From: Mycobacterium gordonae
GTDB taxonomy: Bacteria; Actinomycetota; Actinomycetes; Mycobacteriales; Mycobacteriaceae
Reading direction: 5' to 3'
Length of the DNA: 57,231 nucleotides
NCBI RefSeq assembly: GCF_002101675.1
Contig: NZ_LQOY01000070.1
Coordinates: forward strand, 1-57,231
Made by a program: the position numbers and the translations under genes. Each line of letters starts with the position of its first letter. Positions within the stretch are counted from its first letter, which is position 1. The notes under the pieces are model-generated. The model saw only the letters and a program-made list of their open reading frames with translations. It was not told the origin of the DNA and ran no database searches. This document shows positions 10,966 to 19,782 of the stretch, in pieces.

Positions 10966-12948
10966 TCAGTTCCAGATGCGGACGCGGCGGTGGGGGTCCA
11001 GGAACAGCTCGTCCGACTCGGCCACGTCGAACGCCTCGTAGAAGGCGTCCACGTTGCGGATCACGCCGTTGCAGCGGAACTCCGGCGGCGAGTGCGGGTC
11101 CACCGCCAGGCGCCGGATCGCTTCAGCGTCACGGGATTTCGTGCGCCACACCTGGGCCCAGCCGAAGAACACCCGCTGCACGCCGGTGAGGCCGTCGATC
11201 ACCGGGGCGGGTTCGCCGTTCAGTGACAACTGGTAGGCCAGCAGCGCGATCGACAGACCACCCAGATCGCCGATGTTCTCACCGACGGTGAAGGCACCGT
11301 TCACGTGATGACCGTTGTCCAACCCGCGTGGCGTGTAAGCCTCGTACTGTTCGATCAGCGCCTTGGTCCGGGCGCCGAACTCGGTCCGGTCGTCGTCGGT
11401 CCACCAGTCGACCAGGTTGCCGTCGCCGTCGTACTTGGCGCCTTGATCGTCGAAGCCGTGCCCGATCTCGTGTCCGATCACCGCGCCGATACCGCCGTAG
11501 TTGGCGGCGTCGTCGGCTTCGGCGTCGAAGAACGGCGGCTGCAAAATGGCTGCGGGGAAGACGATTTCGTTCATCCCCGGGTTGTAGTAGGCGTTGACGG
11601 TCTGCGGTGTCATGAACCATTCGTCGCGGTCGACGGGTCCGCCGAGCTTGGCAAGTTCCCGGTCGTGGTTGACGGCGTAGCCCCGCTGGAAGTTGCCGTA
11701 CAGGTCGTCGCGGTCGATGACCAGCGCCGAGTAGTCCCGCCAGGTGACCGGGTAGCCGACCTTGGCGGTGAACTTGTCGAGCTTGGTCAGCGCGCGCCGG
11801 CGCGTGTCCGGGGTCATCCAGTCCAGGTCGCTGATGCTGATCCGGTACGCCTCGCGCAAGTTGGTGACCAGCGCATCGATCCGGTCCTTGGCGTCCGGCG
11901 GGAAATGCCGTTCCACATAGAGCTTTCCGACGGCGTCGCCCATTAGTGTCTCCACCAGTGCGACCGCCCGCTTCCAGCGGTCCCGGATCTGCTCGGTGCC
12001 GGTGAGCCGGCGGCCGTAGAAGTCGAAGTCGGCCTCCACCATCTCGCTGGTCAGCCACGGCGACCGGGCGCGGATCAACCGCCACCGGGCCCAACTCTTC
12101 CAGTCGTCGAGGTCTTCACTGCTCCACAGTTCGGCGAACGCGGTGAGGTAATCCGGTTGCCGGACAACCAGTTCCGCGACGGCCTCCGGCGTGGTCCCGA
12201 GCCCGGTGACCCAACCCGACCAGTCGAAGCCCGAGGTGCTTTCCAATTCGACGAACGTGCGCAGGTTGTAGGTGAGCTCGGCGTCACGGCGCTTGACGAC
12301 GTCCCAGTGGGCGGCAGCCAGCTTCGTCTCCAGCGCCACGATCCGGGCGGCGGTGTCGGCGTGGTCGTCGGCGCTGCCACCGAAGACCAGGCTGAACATC
12401 GTCGCGATGTGGCCTGGATAGGCGGCGAGCACGGCGGCGTGCTGCTCGTCACGGAAATAGGACTCGTCGGGCAGGCCGATGCCTGATTGCGAGAAGTGCA
12501 CCAGGTACCGGCTGGAGTTCTTGGAATCGGTGTCGACGTACAGTCCGACGCCGCCGCCCACCCCCGTGCGTTGCAGGGCGCCGACGACGGTGGCCAGCGC
12601 GCTGCGATCGGCGGCGCCGTCGATCACGGTCAGTTCGTCGAGCAGCGGTTGCAGGCCGCGGCGCTCCACGGCGGCTTCATCCAGGAAGCTGGCGTACAGG
12701 TCGCCGATGCGCTGCTCGTCGGTGCCCGGTGCGCCCTGGCCCTGGCTGGCCTGCACGATCAGGTCGCGCACCTGCTCTTCGGCCCGGTCGAACAGGGTGC
12801 GGAAGGCGCCGTCGGTCGCGCGGTCGGCGGGAATTTCGTACTCGGTCAGCCAGCGGCCGTTGACATGCCCGAAGAGGTCGTCTTGGGGGCGGGCGGCTGG
12901 GTCGACGTAGCTCAGGTCGATCCCCGAGCGGATGGCCTCTACTGTCAC
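10966..12948 (-). CDS. zmp1: Zinc metalloprotease Zmp1, M13/neprilysin family (Rv0198c ortholog)
   Basis: A 660-residue M13 endopeptidase. The zinc site HEIGH is at 493-497, so the catalytic glutamate is E494 as in the M. tuberculosis enzyme; the third zinc ligand is E557 in GENIGD, and the substrate-binding NAYYNPG motif is present. In M. tuberculosis Zmp1 is exported without a classical signal and dampens inflammasome activation and phagosome maturation. The start is the GTG at 12948 with GGAAGGA seven bases upstream, giving MTVEAIRSGIDLSYVDP; the open frame extends 227 codons further but runs across the divergent omamA gene and is rejected. Length and C-terminus (RRVRIWN) match the family exactly. 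Confidence 0.97.
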   Translation of the reverse strand: MTVEAIRSGIDLSYVDPAARPQDDLFGHVNGRWLTEYEIPADRATDGAFRTLFDRAEEQVRDLIVQASQGQGAPGTDEQRIGDLYASFLDEAAVERRGLQPLLDELTVIDGAADRSALATVVGALQRTGVGGGVGLYVDTDSKNSSRYLVHFSQSGIGLPDESYFRDEQHAAVLAAYPGHIATMFSLVFGGSADDHADTAARIVALETKLAAAHWDVVKRRDAELTYNLRTFVELESTSGFDWSGWVTGLGTTPEAVAELVVRQPDYLTAFAELWSSEDLDDWKSWARWRLIRARSPWLTSEMVEADFDFYGRRLTGTEQIRDRWKRAVALVETLMGDAVGKLYVERHFPPDAKDRIDALVTNLREAYRISISDLDWMTPDTRRRALTKLDKFTAKVGYPVTWRDYSALVIDRDDLYGNFQRGYAVNHDRELAKLGGPVDRDEWFMTPQTVNAYYNPGMNEIVFPAAILQPPFFDAEADDAANYGGIGAVIGHEIGHGFDDQGAKYDGDGNLVDWWTDDDRTEFGARTKALIEQYEAYTPRGLDNGHHVNGAFTVGENIGDLGGLSIALLAYQLSLNGEPAPVIDGLTGVQRVFFGWAQVWRTKSRDAEAIRRLAVDPHSPPEFRCNGVIRNVDAFYEAFDVAESDELFLDPHRRVRIWN

Positions 12949-12990
12949 CCCGCCATCCTTCCATCTCTTTTCGGGTGCAACGATCGCACC

Positions 12991-13620
12991 ATGGCTGACC
13001 AGGACGCCGAAGACATCCAAGACGTAGAAGACGCTGCCGACACCGACGACACCGACGACGACGAGGCCCGGGTGTTCTCCACCTACGGCATCGCCTCGAC
13101 CGTGCTGGGGCTGATCTCGGTCGCGGCGCTCGTGCTCGGCGGGCTGATCTGGTTCGGGCATCGCGACGACTCCGCCGAGCGTGTCTACCTGTCCCGGGTG
13201 ATGGCCGCGGCGGCCGACTGGACGCAAATCCTGATCAACATGAACGTCGGCAACATCGACGCCAGCCTGCAGCGGCTGCACGACGGTACCGTCGGACAGC
13301 TCAACACCGACTTCGAGGCCGCGGTCATGGACTACCGGAAAGTGGTGGAGAAGCTGCAGGCCAAGAGCATCGGTCAGATCGAGGCGGTGGCCATCGACAG
13401 CGTGCACCGCGACCTGGACACCGTGCCCGGTTCCCCCCGGCCGGTGGTGACGACGAAACTGCCGGCTTTCGCCACCCGGACCGACTCGGTGATGCTGGTG
13501 GCGACCTCGGTCAGCGAGAACGCCGGCGCCAAACCGCAGGTGGTGCACTGGAATCTGCGCCTGGACGTGTCCAATGTGGACAACAAGATGATGATCTCCA
13601 GGTTGGAGTCCATCCGATGA
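12991..13620 (+). CDS. omamA: Mce-associated membrane protein OmamA (Rv0199 ortholog)
   Basis: A 209-residue single-pass membrane protein. The acidic N-terminus (residues 1-27, rich in Asp and Glu) is cytoplasmic. The membrane helix spans about 34-56 (GIASTVLGLISVAALVLGGL), and a Mce-associated-type outer domain follows. In M. tuberculosis OmamA stabilises the Mce1 and Mce4 lipid importers. The ATG at 12991 is 43 bases from the divergent zmp1 start, with no clear ribosome site between them, so a leaderless or weakly led message is possible. Its stop overlaps the omamB ATG (ATGA), so the two are translationally coupled. Confidence 0.92.
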   Translation: MADQDAEDIQDVEDAADTDDTDDDEARVFSTYGIASTVLGLISVAALVLGGLIWFGHRDDSAERVYLSRVMAAAADWTQILINMNVGNIDASLQRLHDGTVGQLNTDFEAAVMDYRKVVEKLQAKSIGQIEAVAIDSVHRDLDTVPGSPRPVVTTKLPAFATRTDSVMLVATSVSENAGAKPQVVHWNLRLDVSNVDNKMMISRLESIR

Positions 13621-14306
13621 GAAACGCATGGCGGCTCGCCGCGTTCGATGTGCTGGCGCCGCTGGCGGCGCTGGTCGCGTTGTTCGGGATCGGCGCGGTA
13701 CTGGATTGGCCGCGCTGGTGGGTGGCGGTGGCCGCCGCGCTGGCGCTGCTGATCGTCGAGGGCGTGGCGATCAACTTCTGGCTGCTGCGCCGCGACCGGG
13801 TCACCGTGGGTACCGACGACGACGCGCCCGGGCTGCGGCTGGCGGTGGCGTTCCTGGCGGCGGTGGCCCTGTGTGCGGCGGTGCTGACCGGCTACACGCA
13901 CTGGACCACCAAGGACGAGGACTTCAAGCGCGACTCGGTGGCCGTGGTGCAGGTCGCCACCGGAGTGGCCGAGGCGGTCGCATCGTTTTCGCCGACCGCG
14001 CCGGGGGCCTCCATCGACCGCGCCGCCTCGATGATGGTGCCGGACAAAGCGGGCAAGTTCAAAGAGGAGTACACCAAGACCAGCGCCGACCTGCTGCAGC
14101 GCAAGATCACCGCGCAGGCCTCCACGCTGGCGGCCGGTGTGGAGGCGATCGGGCCATCGGCGGCCAGCGTGGCGGTGATCATGCGGGTGACCCAGAACGC
14201 CCCCGGCCAGCCCACCAGTCAGGCCGCTCCGGCGGTGCGCGTCACGTTGAGCAAACGCGGCAGCGACTGGCTGGTGCAGGACATCGTCCCGATCAACTCG
14301 CGCTGA
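13617..14306 (+). CDS. omamB: Mce-associated membrane protein OmamB (Rv0200 ortholog)
   Basis: A 229-residue membrane protein with three predicted helices: about 9-29 (DVLAPLAALVALFGIGAVLD), 34-56 and 73-92. An extracytoplasmic Mce-associated-type domain follows and ends in WLVQDIVPINSR. Its length equals what I recall for Rv0200. OmamB is linked to Mce lipid import in M. tuberculosis, acting with OmamA. It overlaps omamA by four bases. Only three bases separate its stop from the stop of the convergent Rv0201c-type gene, leaving no room for a conventional terminator. Confidence 0.92.
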   Translation: MRNAWRLAAFDVLAPLAALVALFGIGAVLDWPRWWVAVAAALALLIVEGVAINFWLLRRDRVTVGTDDDAPGLRLAVAFLAAVALCAAVLTGYTHWTTKDEDFKRDSVAVVQVATGVAEAVASFSPTAPGASIDRAASMMVPDKAGKFKEEYTKTSADLLQRKITAQASTLAAGVEAIGPSAASVAVIMRVTQNAPGQPTSQAAPAVRVTLSKRGSDWLVQDIVPINSR

Positions 14307-14309
14307 GGT

Positions 14310-14801
14310 TTAGTTGGAGTTGGCTGACCGCTCGTTCTTAACCCGGACGAACCGGTCGGACAACCTGCGCATCCGGATCATCAGCGATGCCGACGGGCTG
14401 ACGCTGCCATCGAGGTAGGTCGCGAGGTCCTCCGGAGCTACCCCGATCCGGGAGGCGAACTCCTGTTGCGCCAGTCCCGACCGGTCCATCAGTAGCTTCA
14501 CGTGCCGCGCCACCTCGGCGCGCTCATTGGACTCGAGGTGGGTGCGGGCCCGCTCGAGCACCTCCCACAGCGCTTTGGCGATGCCGATCGGGCGCGAGCC
14601 CCGCAAGATCTCCTCCACCTGACGTGCGGTCCGGCCGTAGGGGTCGCGTTTGAGGGCGGCCGCGATGCGCTTCCAGGTGGCGATGTCGCCACCCTGCAGG
14701 GCGGCGTGGATCGCGGCGGTGGACCAGAATTCCACCGGTTGGTCAGGGTCGGGCCGCCGCACAGCGGAGGCAGCAGGCCGTCGGTCGGCAGCCAACGTCA
14801 C
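14310..14801 (-). CDS. Helix-turn-helix domain protein (Rv0201c ortholog)
   Basis: A 163-residue protein of unknown role. The N-terminal half (RPDPDQPVEFWSTAAIHAAL, then WKRIAAALKRDPYGRTARQVEEIL) is a conserved mycobacterial helical region. The C-terminal half (about 105-150) looks like a Cro/C1-type helix-turn-helix: LAQQEFASRIGVAPEDLATYLDG, then PSASLMIRMRRLSDRF. It may therefore be a small DNA-binding regulator. The start is the GTG at 14801, which overlaps the mmpL11 stop (GTGA) and is preceded by GGAGGAGG; translation is probably coupled to mmpL11. Confidence 0.88.
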   Translation of the reverse strand: MTLAADRRPAASAVRRPDPDQPVEFWSTAAIHAALQGGDIATWKRIAAALKRDPYGRTARQVEEILRGSRPIGIAKALWEVLERARTHLESNERAEVARHVKLLMDRSGLAQQEFASRIGVAPEDLATYLDGSVSPSASLMIRMRRLSDRFVRVKNERSANSN

Positions 14802-17731
14802 CTCGCCTCCTCCAGCATTGCTACGGCCACAGCCAGGCAGCGCTGCCTGACCTGCTCCCAGTCTGCCCTCCCGTCGGGTTCGGGCCAATCGTCGTCGAGG
14901 TCGGACGGATCGGGATCCGCAAGCCGGCGAAGCAACTGGGTAGCCATCCACTGCGATCGCGAAGACGACCCGGGAGGCTGACAACAGTAATACCTGTCCA
15001 TCCCGGCCAGCACCACCGCGACGGTCTCCGGATCCATTGCGTCGACCATGTCAGCAAAATCGGCATAATCGCGGCTGCTGTTACGGCTCATGATCAAGTA
15101 GCCCTTGAACCGCAGCGTTTCCGCCCCCGTCGGGATCAGCAGCCGGTCACCGGTCGGCAGTTGCACGTTGGTGGTCTCCACCGGGCTGCTGCGCCGGAAG
15201 CCGTTCCTGGTGCCTCTGCTGTCCAGCGCGTCCAGCGCGACGGCCAGGCGTCCGCGCCACAGCGTCACGGGATGGATCGGGCGGTCGGCCCATGACATGG
15301 CCCGGGCGATGCCGCTGCGGTAGGCGAGGCTGGCCTTCCCGACCGGGCCGGTGGCCAGCGCCACGGTGTCGGCCTCCGCTGATTCCGGCTCGTCCTTGCG
15401 CGCGCAGCCGCTGAACGCCAGCGGGTCGGTCACGCAAATGGCATCGGGGGCAAGGTGTTTGAGCTTGGCGGCGGACTTGATCACCACCCGCAGATCGGCG
15501 CTGGGGGCGATGGCGGCGGTGATGTCCTCGGGGATGACGACGACGCCGCCGAGATCGACATCGGGCAGCGGCCGGTCGAAGTCGACCGAAGGCAGGAGCC
15601 GGCCCAACCAGCCCGGCAGCCACCAGTTCCACTTCGAGAACATCGCCATCAACGCCGGCACCAGCACCAGGCGCACCACCGTGGCGTCGACCGCGATCGC
15701 GACGGCGCACGCCACGCCGATCTCGGCCACCAGCGGCATGCCGGCGAAGGCGAATCCGCAGAACACCGCGATCATGATCAGCGCAGCGCTGGTGATGGTG
15801 CGCGCACTGGTGCTGACGCCGTAGGCCACCGCGTCGCGGGTGTGACCGGTCTGCAGGAACCGTTCCCGGATGCGGGTGAGCAGGAAGATCTCGTAGTCCA
15901 TGGACAGCCCGAACGTCATCGCCAGGACCAGCGGGGGCACGGTGCTGTCGATCGACGTCAGGTGCGGGAAGCCGAGCTTCTCGGCCCAGCCCCATTGAAA
16001 GACCATCACCAGGCTGCCGTAGGCGGCCGCCACCGAAAGCAGCGTCATCAGCACGCCCTTGAGGGCCAGCAGCACCGAGTGCACCGAGAGCAACAGCATC
16101 CCGAAGGCGATCAGCGCGACGAAGCCCAGCACGATGGGCTGAGTCTGCGACACGCGGTCGTCGAAGTCCTTGATCAGCGCGGTCGAGCCGCCGACCGAAA
16201 CCTGTGCGTCGCCGCCGACCCTGGGTAGCTGGCTGCGCATCCAGTCGACGGTGTGCCGTGCGCGCAGGTCCTCCGGATCAACCGACAGCACCGCGTTGAG
16301 CAACGCGCTGGTGTTGTCTGCGGCGTACTGCGGCGGCCCGACGGACGCGACGTTGGGCCCCTGGGCCATCTTCTCGCGGATCGCGGCGAGCTTCTGCGCA
16401 CGGACCGGGACCGCGTCCTGTCCCTGCGGCCAGTCGGGGAACGTCACCAGAACCTGAACGGGACCCAGCGCCCCCGGGCCGAGCGCCTGTGACGCCGAGG
16501 CCACCCCGGCCCGGATTTCGTGGGAGGAGTCGAACTGCCGCAGCAGGCTGTTGCCTAACACCATCGACAACGCCGGTGCGGCCATCAGCAGCAGCACCGC
16601 GGAGGCCGCCAGCGCGGAGATCCAGGGCCGGCGCATCACCCAGGTGACCCAGCGTGTCCAGAACCGCGACACCGTACTTTCCGGCCGGCGTGACCAGTGC
16701 AGCAGCGGCGACCTCTTGGCGGCAGCCCGGGAGAACGTCGCCAGCAACGCCGGCGTCAACGTCGCCGAGGTCAGCATGGCGACGGCAACCGCGAGGATGG
16801 CACCGGTGGCCATGGACCGCAGCGCCGGGGTGTTGATCAGGTAGATGCCGGTCAGCGAGGCGATGACGGTCAAGCCGGACAGCACCACCGCCAGGCCCGA
16901 GGTGGCCATCGCCGCGTCGACGGCCTCCTGCGGTTGCCGGCCGGTGCGCAGCTCCTCCCGGAAGCGCATCAGGATGAACAGCGAATAGTCGACGGCCAGC
17001 GCGATGCCGAACATCGACACCGTCGAGGTGACGAACACCGACATGGGCGTGTGCATGGACAGCGCATAGACCAGCCCCATGGTCACCACGACCGTGCAGA
17101 CGCCCAGAGCGAGCGGGATCGCCGCGGCGGCCAGCGAACCGAACACCGCGAGCAGCACGACCAGGATGATCGGCAGGTTCCATTCCTCGGCCTTGGCGAT
17201 GTCGTGTTTGGTGTTTGCCGCGGCGGCCGCGCTCAGCGCCCCCTGCCCGATGACGTAGAGCCGGACGTGGCCGTTGGGGGTCTGCCCGGACTGGTCGCCC
17301 TTGACGCCGACCCGTTCGCGCAGCTTCTTGGCGACGTCGCTGGTGCCGGGATTGCGGGCGTCCAGGCGCAACGTCACCACGTACGGCCGGTCCGGCTGGG
17401 GCGGTCGCTGGGTGGGGTTGGGCGCCTCGGCGACGCCCGGCAGCTCGCCGGCGATCCGTTTCAGCTCGGCGACGGCGTCGTTGATGTCCTGATACGTGGC
17501 GTCGGCGCGGGGAGCGGCGACCAGCGCCAACGGCGACGCGCCCAGCTCGGGGTATTGCGCGACGAGTTGGTCGTGGACGGCCAGGGACTGCGAGCCGGCA
17601 ACCTCGAATCCGCCGCCGGTAAGGTTCCCCGACTGCGTCATAGCCAGATAGATCGCCGGAACGAGGGCGAGCAACCAGCCTGCGAAGACGAACCAGCGGA
17701 ATCTGCGCAGGTTGCGGCTCAGCCGCATCAT
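14798..17731 (-). CDS. mmpL11: RND transporter MmpL11 (Rv0202c ortholog)
   Basis: A 977-residue RND-type inner-membrane transporter with 11-12 helices and two extracytoplasmic domains. The proton-relay Asp-Tyr pairs are in IALAVDYSLF and GLSMDYEIF. After the last helix comes a cytoplasmic tail of about 250 residues specific to MmpL11, from PSVDFDRPLPDVDLG to the C-terminal LAVAVAMLEEAR. In M. tuberculosis MmpL11 exports monomeromycolyl diacylglycerol and mycolate wax esters and takes part in haem uptake with Rv0203. The start is a tandem ATG ATG at 17731 (MMRLSRNLRR), with a weak ribosome site. It is divergent from the haemophore gene, with a 249-base intergenic region in which I see no clear operator. 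Confidence 0.96.
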   Translation of the reverse strand: MMRLSRNLRRFRWFVFAGWLLALVPAIYLAMTQSGNLTGGGFEVAGSQSLAVHDQLVAQYPELGASPLALVAAPRADATYQDINDAVAELKRIAGELPGVAEAPNPTQRPPQPDRPYVVTLRLDARNPGTSDVAKKLRERVGVKGDQSGQTPNGHVRLYVIGQGALSAAAAANTKHDIAKAEEWNLPIILVVLLAVFGSLAAAAIPLALGVCTVVVTMGLVYALSMHTPMSVFVTSTVSMFGIALAVDYSLFILMRFREELRTGRQPQEAVDAAMATSGLAVVLSGLTVIASLTGIYLINTPALRSMATGAILAVAVAMLTSATLTPALLATFSRAAAKRSPLLHWSRRPESTVSRFWTRWVTWVMRRPWISALAASAVLLLMAAPALSMVLGNSLLRQFDSSHEIRAGVASASQALGPGALGPVQVLVTFPDWPQGQDAVPVRAQKLAAIREKMAQGPNVASVGPPQYAADNTSALLNAVLSVDPEDLRARHTVDWMRSQLPRVGGDAQVSVGGSTALIKDFDDRVSQTQPIVLGFVALIAFGMLLLSVHSVLLALKGVLMTLLSVAAAYGSLVMVFQWGWAEKLGFPHLTSIDSTVPPLVLAMTFGLSMDYEIFLLTRIRERFLQTGHTRDAVAYGVSTSARTITSAALIMIAVFCGFAFAGMPLVAEIGVACAVAIAVDATVVRLVLVPALMAMFSKWNWWLPGWLGRLLPSVDFDRPLPDVDLGGVVVIPEDITAAIAPSADLRVVIKSAAKLKHLAPDAICVTDPLAFSGCARKDEPESAEADTVALATGPVGKASLAYRSGIARAMSWADRPIHPVTLWRGRLAVALDALDSRGTRNGFRRSSPVETTNVQLPTGDRLLIPTGAETLRFKGYLIMSRNSSRDYADFADMVDAMDPETVAVVLAGMDRYYCCQPPGSSSRSQWMATQLLRRLADPDPSDLDDDWPEPDGRADWEQVRQRCLAVAVAMLEEAR

Positions 17732-17980
17732 GAACTGCTGGATTTTCTATCTCCCCGTGTTTCTTGCGCCGCGCGTGTTTGCGAGCCTACCGGAGTGTGC
17801 TGTGCCCTACGGCCTGCTTATCGGTTCCTGAGCTGGGACGACACGGGTTTGGCGGGATCGTTGTTAAGTCGTGATCGCCGGTGGCGCTCCATTTCGGTTG
17901 GCGACCCGGCTGGGCGGGATGGCAGGATGTCTGTGGCCGCCGAGCGGGGGAGTTCGGGCGGCGAATCGTGAGGAGTCGTT

Positions 17981-18484
17981 ATGCCAAGTACGCCGTTCCT
18001 GCGCCGAGGGTTGTTCGCCCTCGTGGCCGCTACCGGGCTGTCGTGCGCCGGGAGCGCCGTTCTGGGGGCGCCTGCGGCGACGGGTTCGACGGACCCGTGC
18101 GCGGCTAGCGAGGTGGCCCGCACGATCGGTTCGGTCGCCAAGTCGACCGGGGACTACCTGGACTCCCACCCGGAGACCAACCAGGTGATGACCAGCGCCT
18201 TGCAGCAGCAGGCCGGGCCGCAGTCGCTGGGTTCGGTCAAGGCCTACTTCGAGGCGAACCCGAAGGTGGCGCTCGACATGCAGGGGCTGGCCAACCCGCT
18301 GAACAAGCTGGGCACCCAGTGCAAGCTGCCGATCTCGCTGCCGCAGGCGCTGAGCATGGTGCAAGCAGCGCAAGGTGGTGGACTGCCGGGGCTGCCGGCC
18401 GGGGGGCTGCCCGCGGCGGGAACGCCGGCCGGCCAGCCCAACGGCACCGGGCCGCTGCCGGGGCCGAAACCGGCCAACGGCTAG
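17981..18484 (+). CDS. Secreted haem-binding protein, Rv0203 type
   Basis: A 167-residue exported protein related to the M. tuberculosis haemophore Rv0203. A signal peptide covers about residues 1-36 (RRGLFALVAATGLSCAGSAVLGAP). The mature haemophore core, about 37-118, includes DPCAASEVARTIGSVAKSTG and DYLDSHPETNQVM, whose tyrosine matches the haem-ligand region, and two cysteines that can pair. A Gly/Pro-rich tail of about 40 residues (from about 128) has no counterpart in the M. tuberculosis protein as I recall it. GAGGAG five bases before the ATG is a strong ribosome site. Its stop and that of the convergent gene share the tetranucleotide CTAG. Confidence 0.9.
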   Translation: MPSTPFLRRGLFALVAATGLSCAGSAVLGAPAATGSTDPCAASEVARTIGSVAKSTGDYLDSHPETNQVMTSALQQQAGPQSLGSVKAYFEANPKVALDMQGLANPLNKLGTQCKLPISLPQALSMVQAAQGGGLPGLPAGGLPAAGTPAGQPNGTGPLPGPKPANG

Positions 18485-19656
18485 TCCGGCCGGTCCAGTG
18501 GCGGCAGGGGTCCCTGCAACGCCGAGTCGGCCGGGTCGGCCATGGCGCGAAGATCCGGCACCCGTAGTTCGGGATCGGTGGGCGGGTCCTCGTCCTCGCT
18601 AGCCCCACTGAGTCTGTCGGTGCGGAACATGAAGAAGAACACCACCCAGCCGATCGCGGCGATGAACAACCAGCTGATCAGCCGGTAGATCAGCATCGCC
18701 GAGATCGCATTGGGCAGCCCCATGCCGCTGGACACCAGGCCAGGGACCAGCACCGCTTCCACGACCAGCAGCCCGCCCGGCATCAGCGGGATCGTGCCGA
18801 CCGCGCGGGCCGCCGCGTAGGCGACCGTCAGCCCGGCGACCGAGGCATGGTCGCCCGCGGCGTAGGCCGCGAAGCCCAGGCATGCGACATCGGCGATCCA
18901 GTTGAACAGCGACCAGCTGAACGCCACGGCGAGGTCGCGTCGGCTCAGGCTCACCGACTCGAGCTGCATCAGGATTTCGCGCCACTTGTCCAGACCGGTG
19001 TCGGCGGGTTTGCCGCGAATGGAATTCACCCAGGACAAGACCTTGCTGCCGATTCCTTCGATCAGCTCCGGGCGCGACGCCACCGCCTGCGCCAACAGCA
19101 GCAGCGCGACGAAACCGCCGAGGGTGAACAGCAACGAGAACGGGTTGTTCTTGGCGCCCAGGAAGAATGCGCCCCCCAAGCCGAGGACGGCCAGACCCAC
19201 CGCCTGCAGTGCGCCCGACATCACCAGCTGCCACGACGCCACCACCGTGGAGGCGCCCCAGATGCGCTGCTGACGCAGCAGGAACGTTGCCGAGATCACC
19301 GGACCGCCGGGCAGGGTGGTGCTCAGCGAATTGGCCGCGTAGAAGGCGGCTTCCGAGCGCAGTTGTTTGACGTGCACGCCCGCGGATCGCAGCAGCGTGC
19401 GCTGAATCTGGGCGAAGCTGTGCATCGACGCCGCGGCGGCCGCCATCGCAGCGACCAGCCACCACCAGTTGGCCTCGAACAGACTCGTCCACGCCTTGGC
19501 CAGCTGGTCGCGCACCAGAATCACCTCGACGGCGAGCACGATCGCGACGACCGACAGCACCACCCACCGCAGCCACCAGTGCTTGCCGCGCGCCGGCTTC
19601 TCGCCCCGGGTGAGGCGTATCCCCGCAAACTTGCGGGCGCCGGCGTCAGACGACAT
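18481..19656 (-). CDS. UPF0104/lysylphosphatidylglycerol-synthase-TM-like membrane protein (Rv0204c ortholog)
   Basis: A 391-residue polytopic membrane protein with about eight helices. It resembles the flippase-like domain shared by AglD/MprF proteins: SFAQIQRTLLRSAGV, then NSLSTTLPGGPVISATFLLRQ, then ARAVGTIPLMPGGLLVVEAVL. The function is unknown; a lipid-moving role is inferred from family only. The ATG at 19656 gives MSSDAGARKFAGIRLTRGEK. It has no Shine-Dalgarno, but TACCCT lies exactly six bases upstream, as in leaderless mycobacterial promoters. It converges with the Rv0203-type gene with a four-base overlap. Confidence 0.88.
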   Translation of the reverse strand: MSSDAGARKFAGIRLTRGEKPARGKHWWLRWVVLSVVAIVLAVEVILVRDQLAKAWTSLFEANWWWLVAAMAAAAASMHSFAQIQRTLLRSAGVHVKQLRSEAAFYAANSLSTTLPGGPVISATFLLRQQRIWGASTVVASWQLVMSGALQAVGLAVLGLGGAFFLGAKNNPFSLLFTLGGFVALLLLAQAVASRPELIEGIGSKVLSWVNSIRGKPADTGLDKWREILMQLESVSLSRRDLAVAFSWSLFNWIADVACLGFAAYAAGDHASVAGLTVAYAAARAVGTIPLMPGGLLVVEAVLVPGLVSSGMGLPNAISAMLIYRLISWLFIAAIGWVVFFFMFRTDRLSGASEDEDPPTDPELRVPDLRAMADPADSALQGPLPPLDRPD

Positions 19657-19662
19657 CGCATT

Positions 19663-19668
19663 AGGGTA
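19663..19668 (-). promoter_or_regulatory. -10 box of a leaderless start (Rv0204c-type gene)
   Basis: Read on the minus strand, TACCCT is followed by six bases and then ATG. This fits TANNNT with transcription starting at the A of the start codon. No ribosome site is present. Confidence 0.55.
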
Positions 19669-19770
19669 GCCGCGCCGGTGTCCGGTGCATCGTTGCACGT
19701 CGCCGACGTGTCGGCGTTGTTCTGAGGTCGTGACCGGATCGTGGCGGCCAGGTTTGCCGGGGCCGCCCGC

Positions 19771-19776
19771 TAGGCT
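19771..19776 (+). promoter_or_regulatory. -10 box of a leaderless start (Rv0205-type gene)
   Basis: TAGGCT, then six bases (TACTGA), then ATG at 19783. The spacing is identical to that before the Rv0204c-type gene and fadD4. No Shine-Dalgarno is seen. Confidence 0.6.
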
Positions 19777-19782
19777 TACTGA

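Noticed and set aside
12487..12990. Upstream extension of omamA
   Set aside because: It is antisense to the first part of zmp1, and the acidic MADQDAED start is at 12991.
12949..13629. N-terminal extension of zmp1 by 227 codons
   Set aside because: It covers the divergent omamA gene, has no family support, and the GTG at 12948 has a strong ribosome site and family N-terminus.
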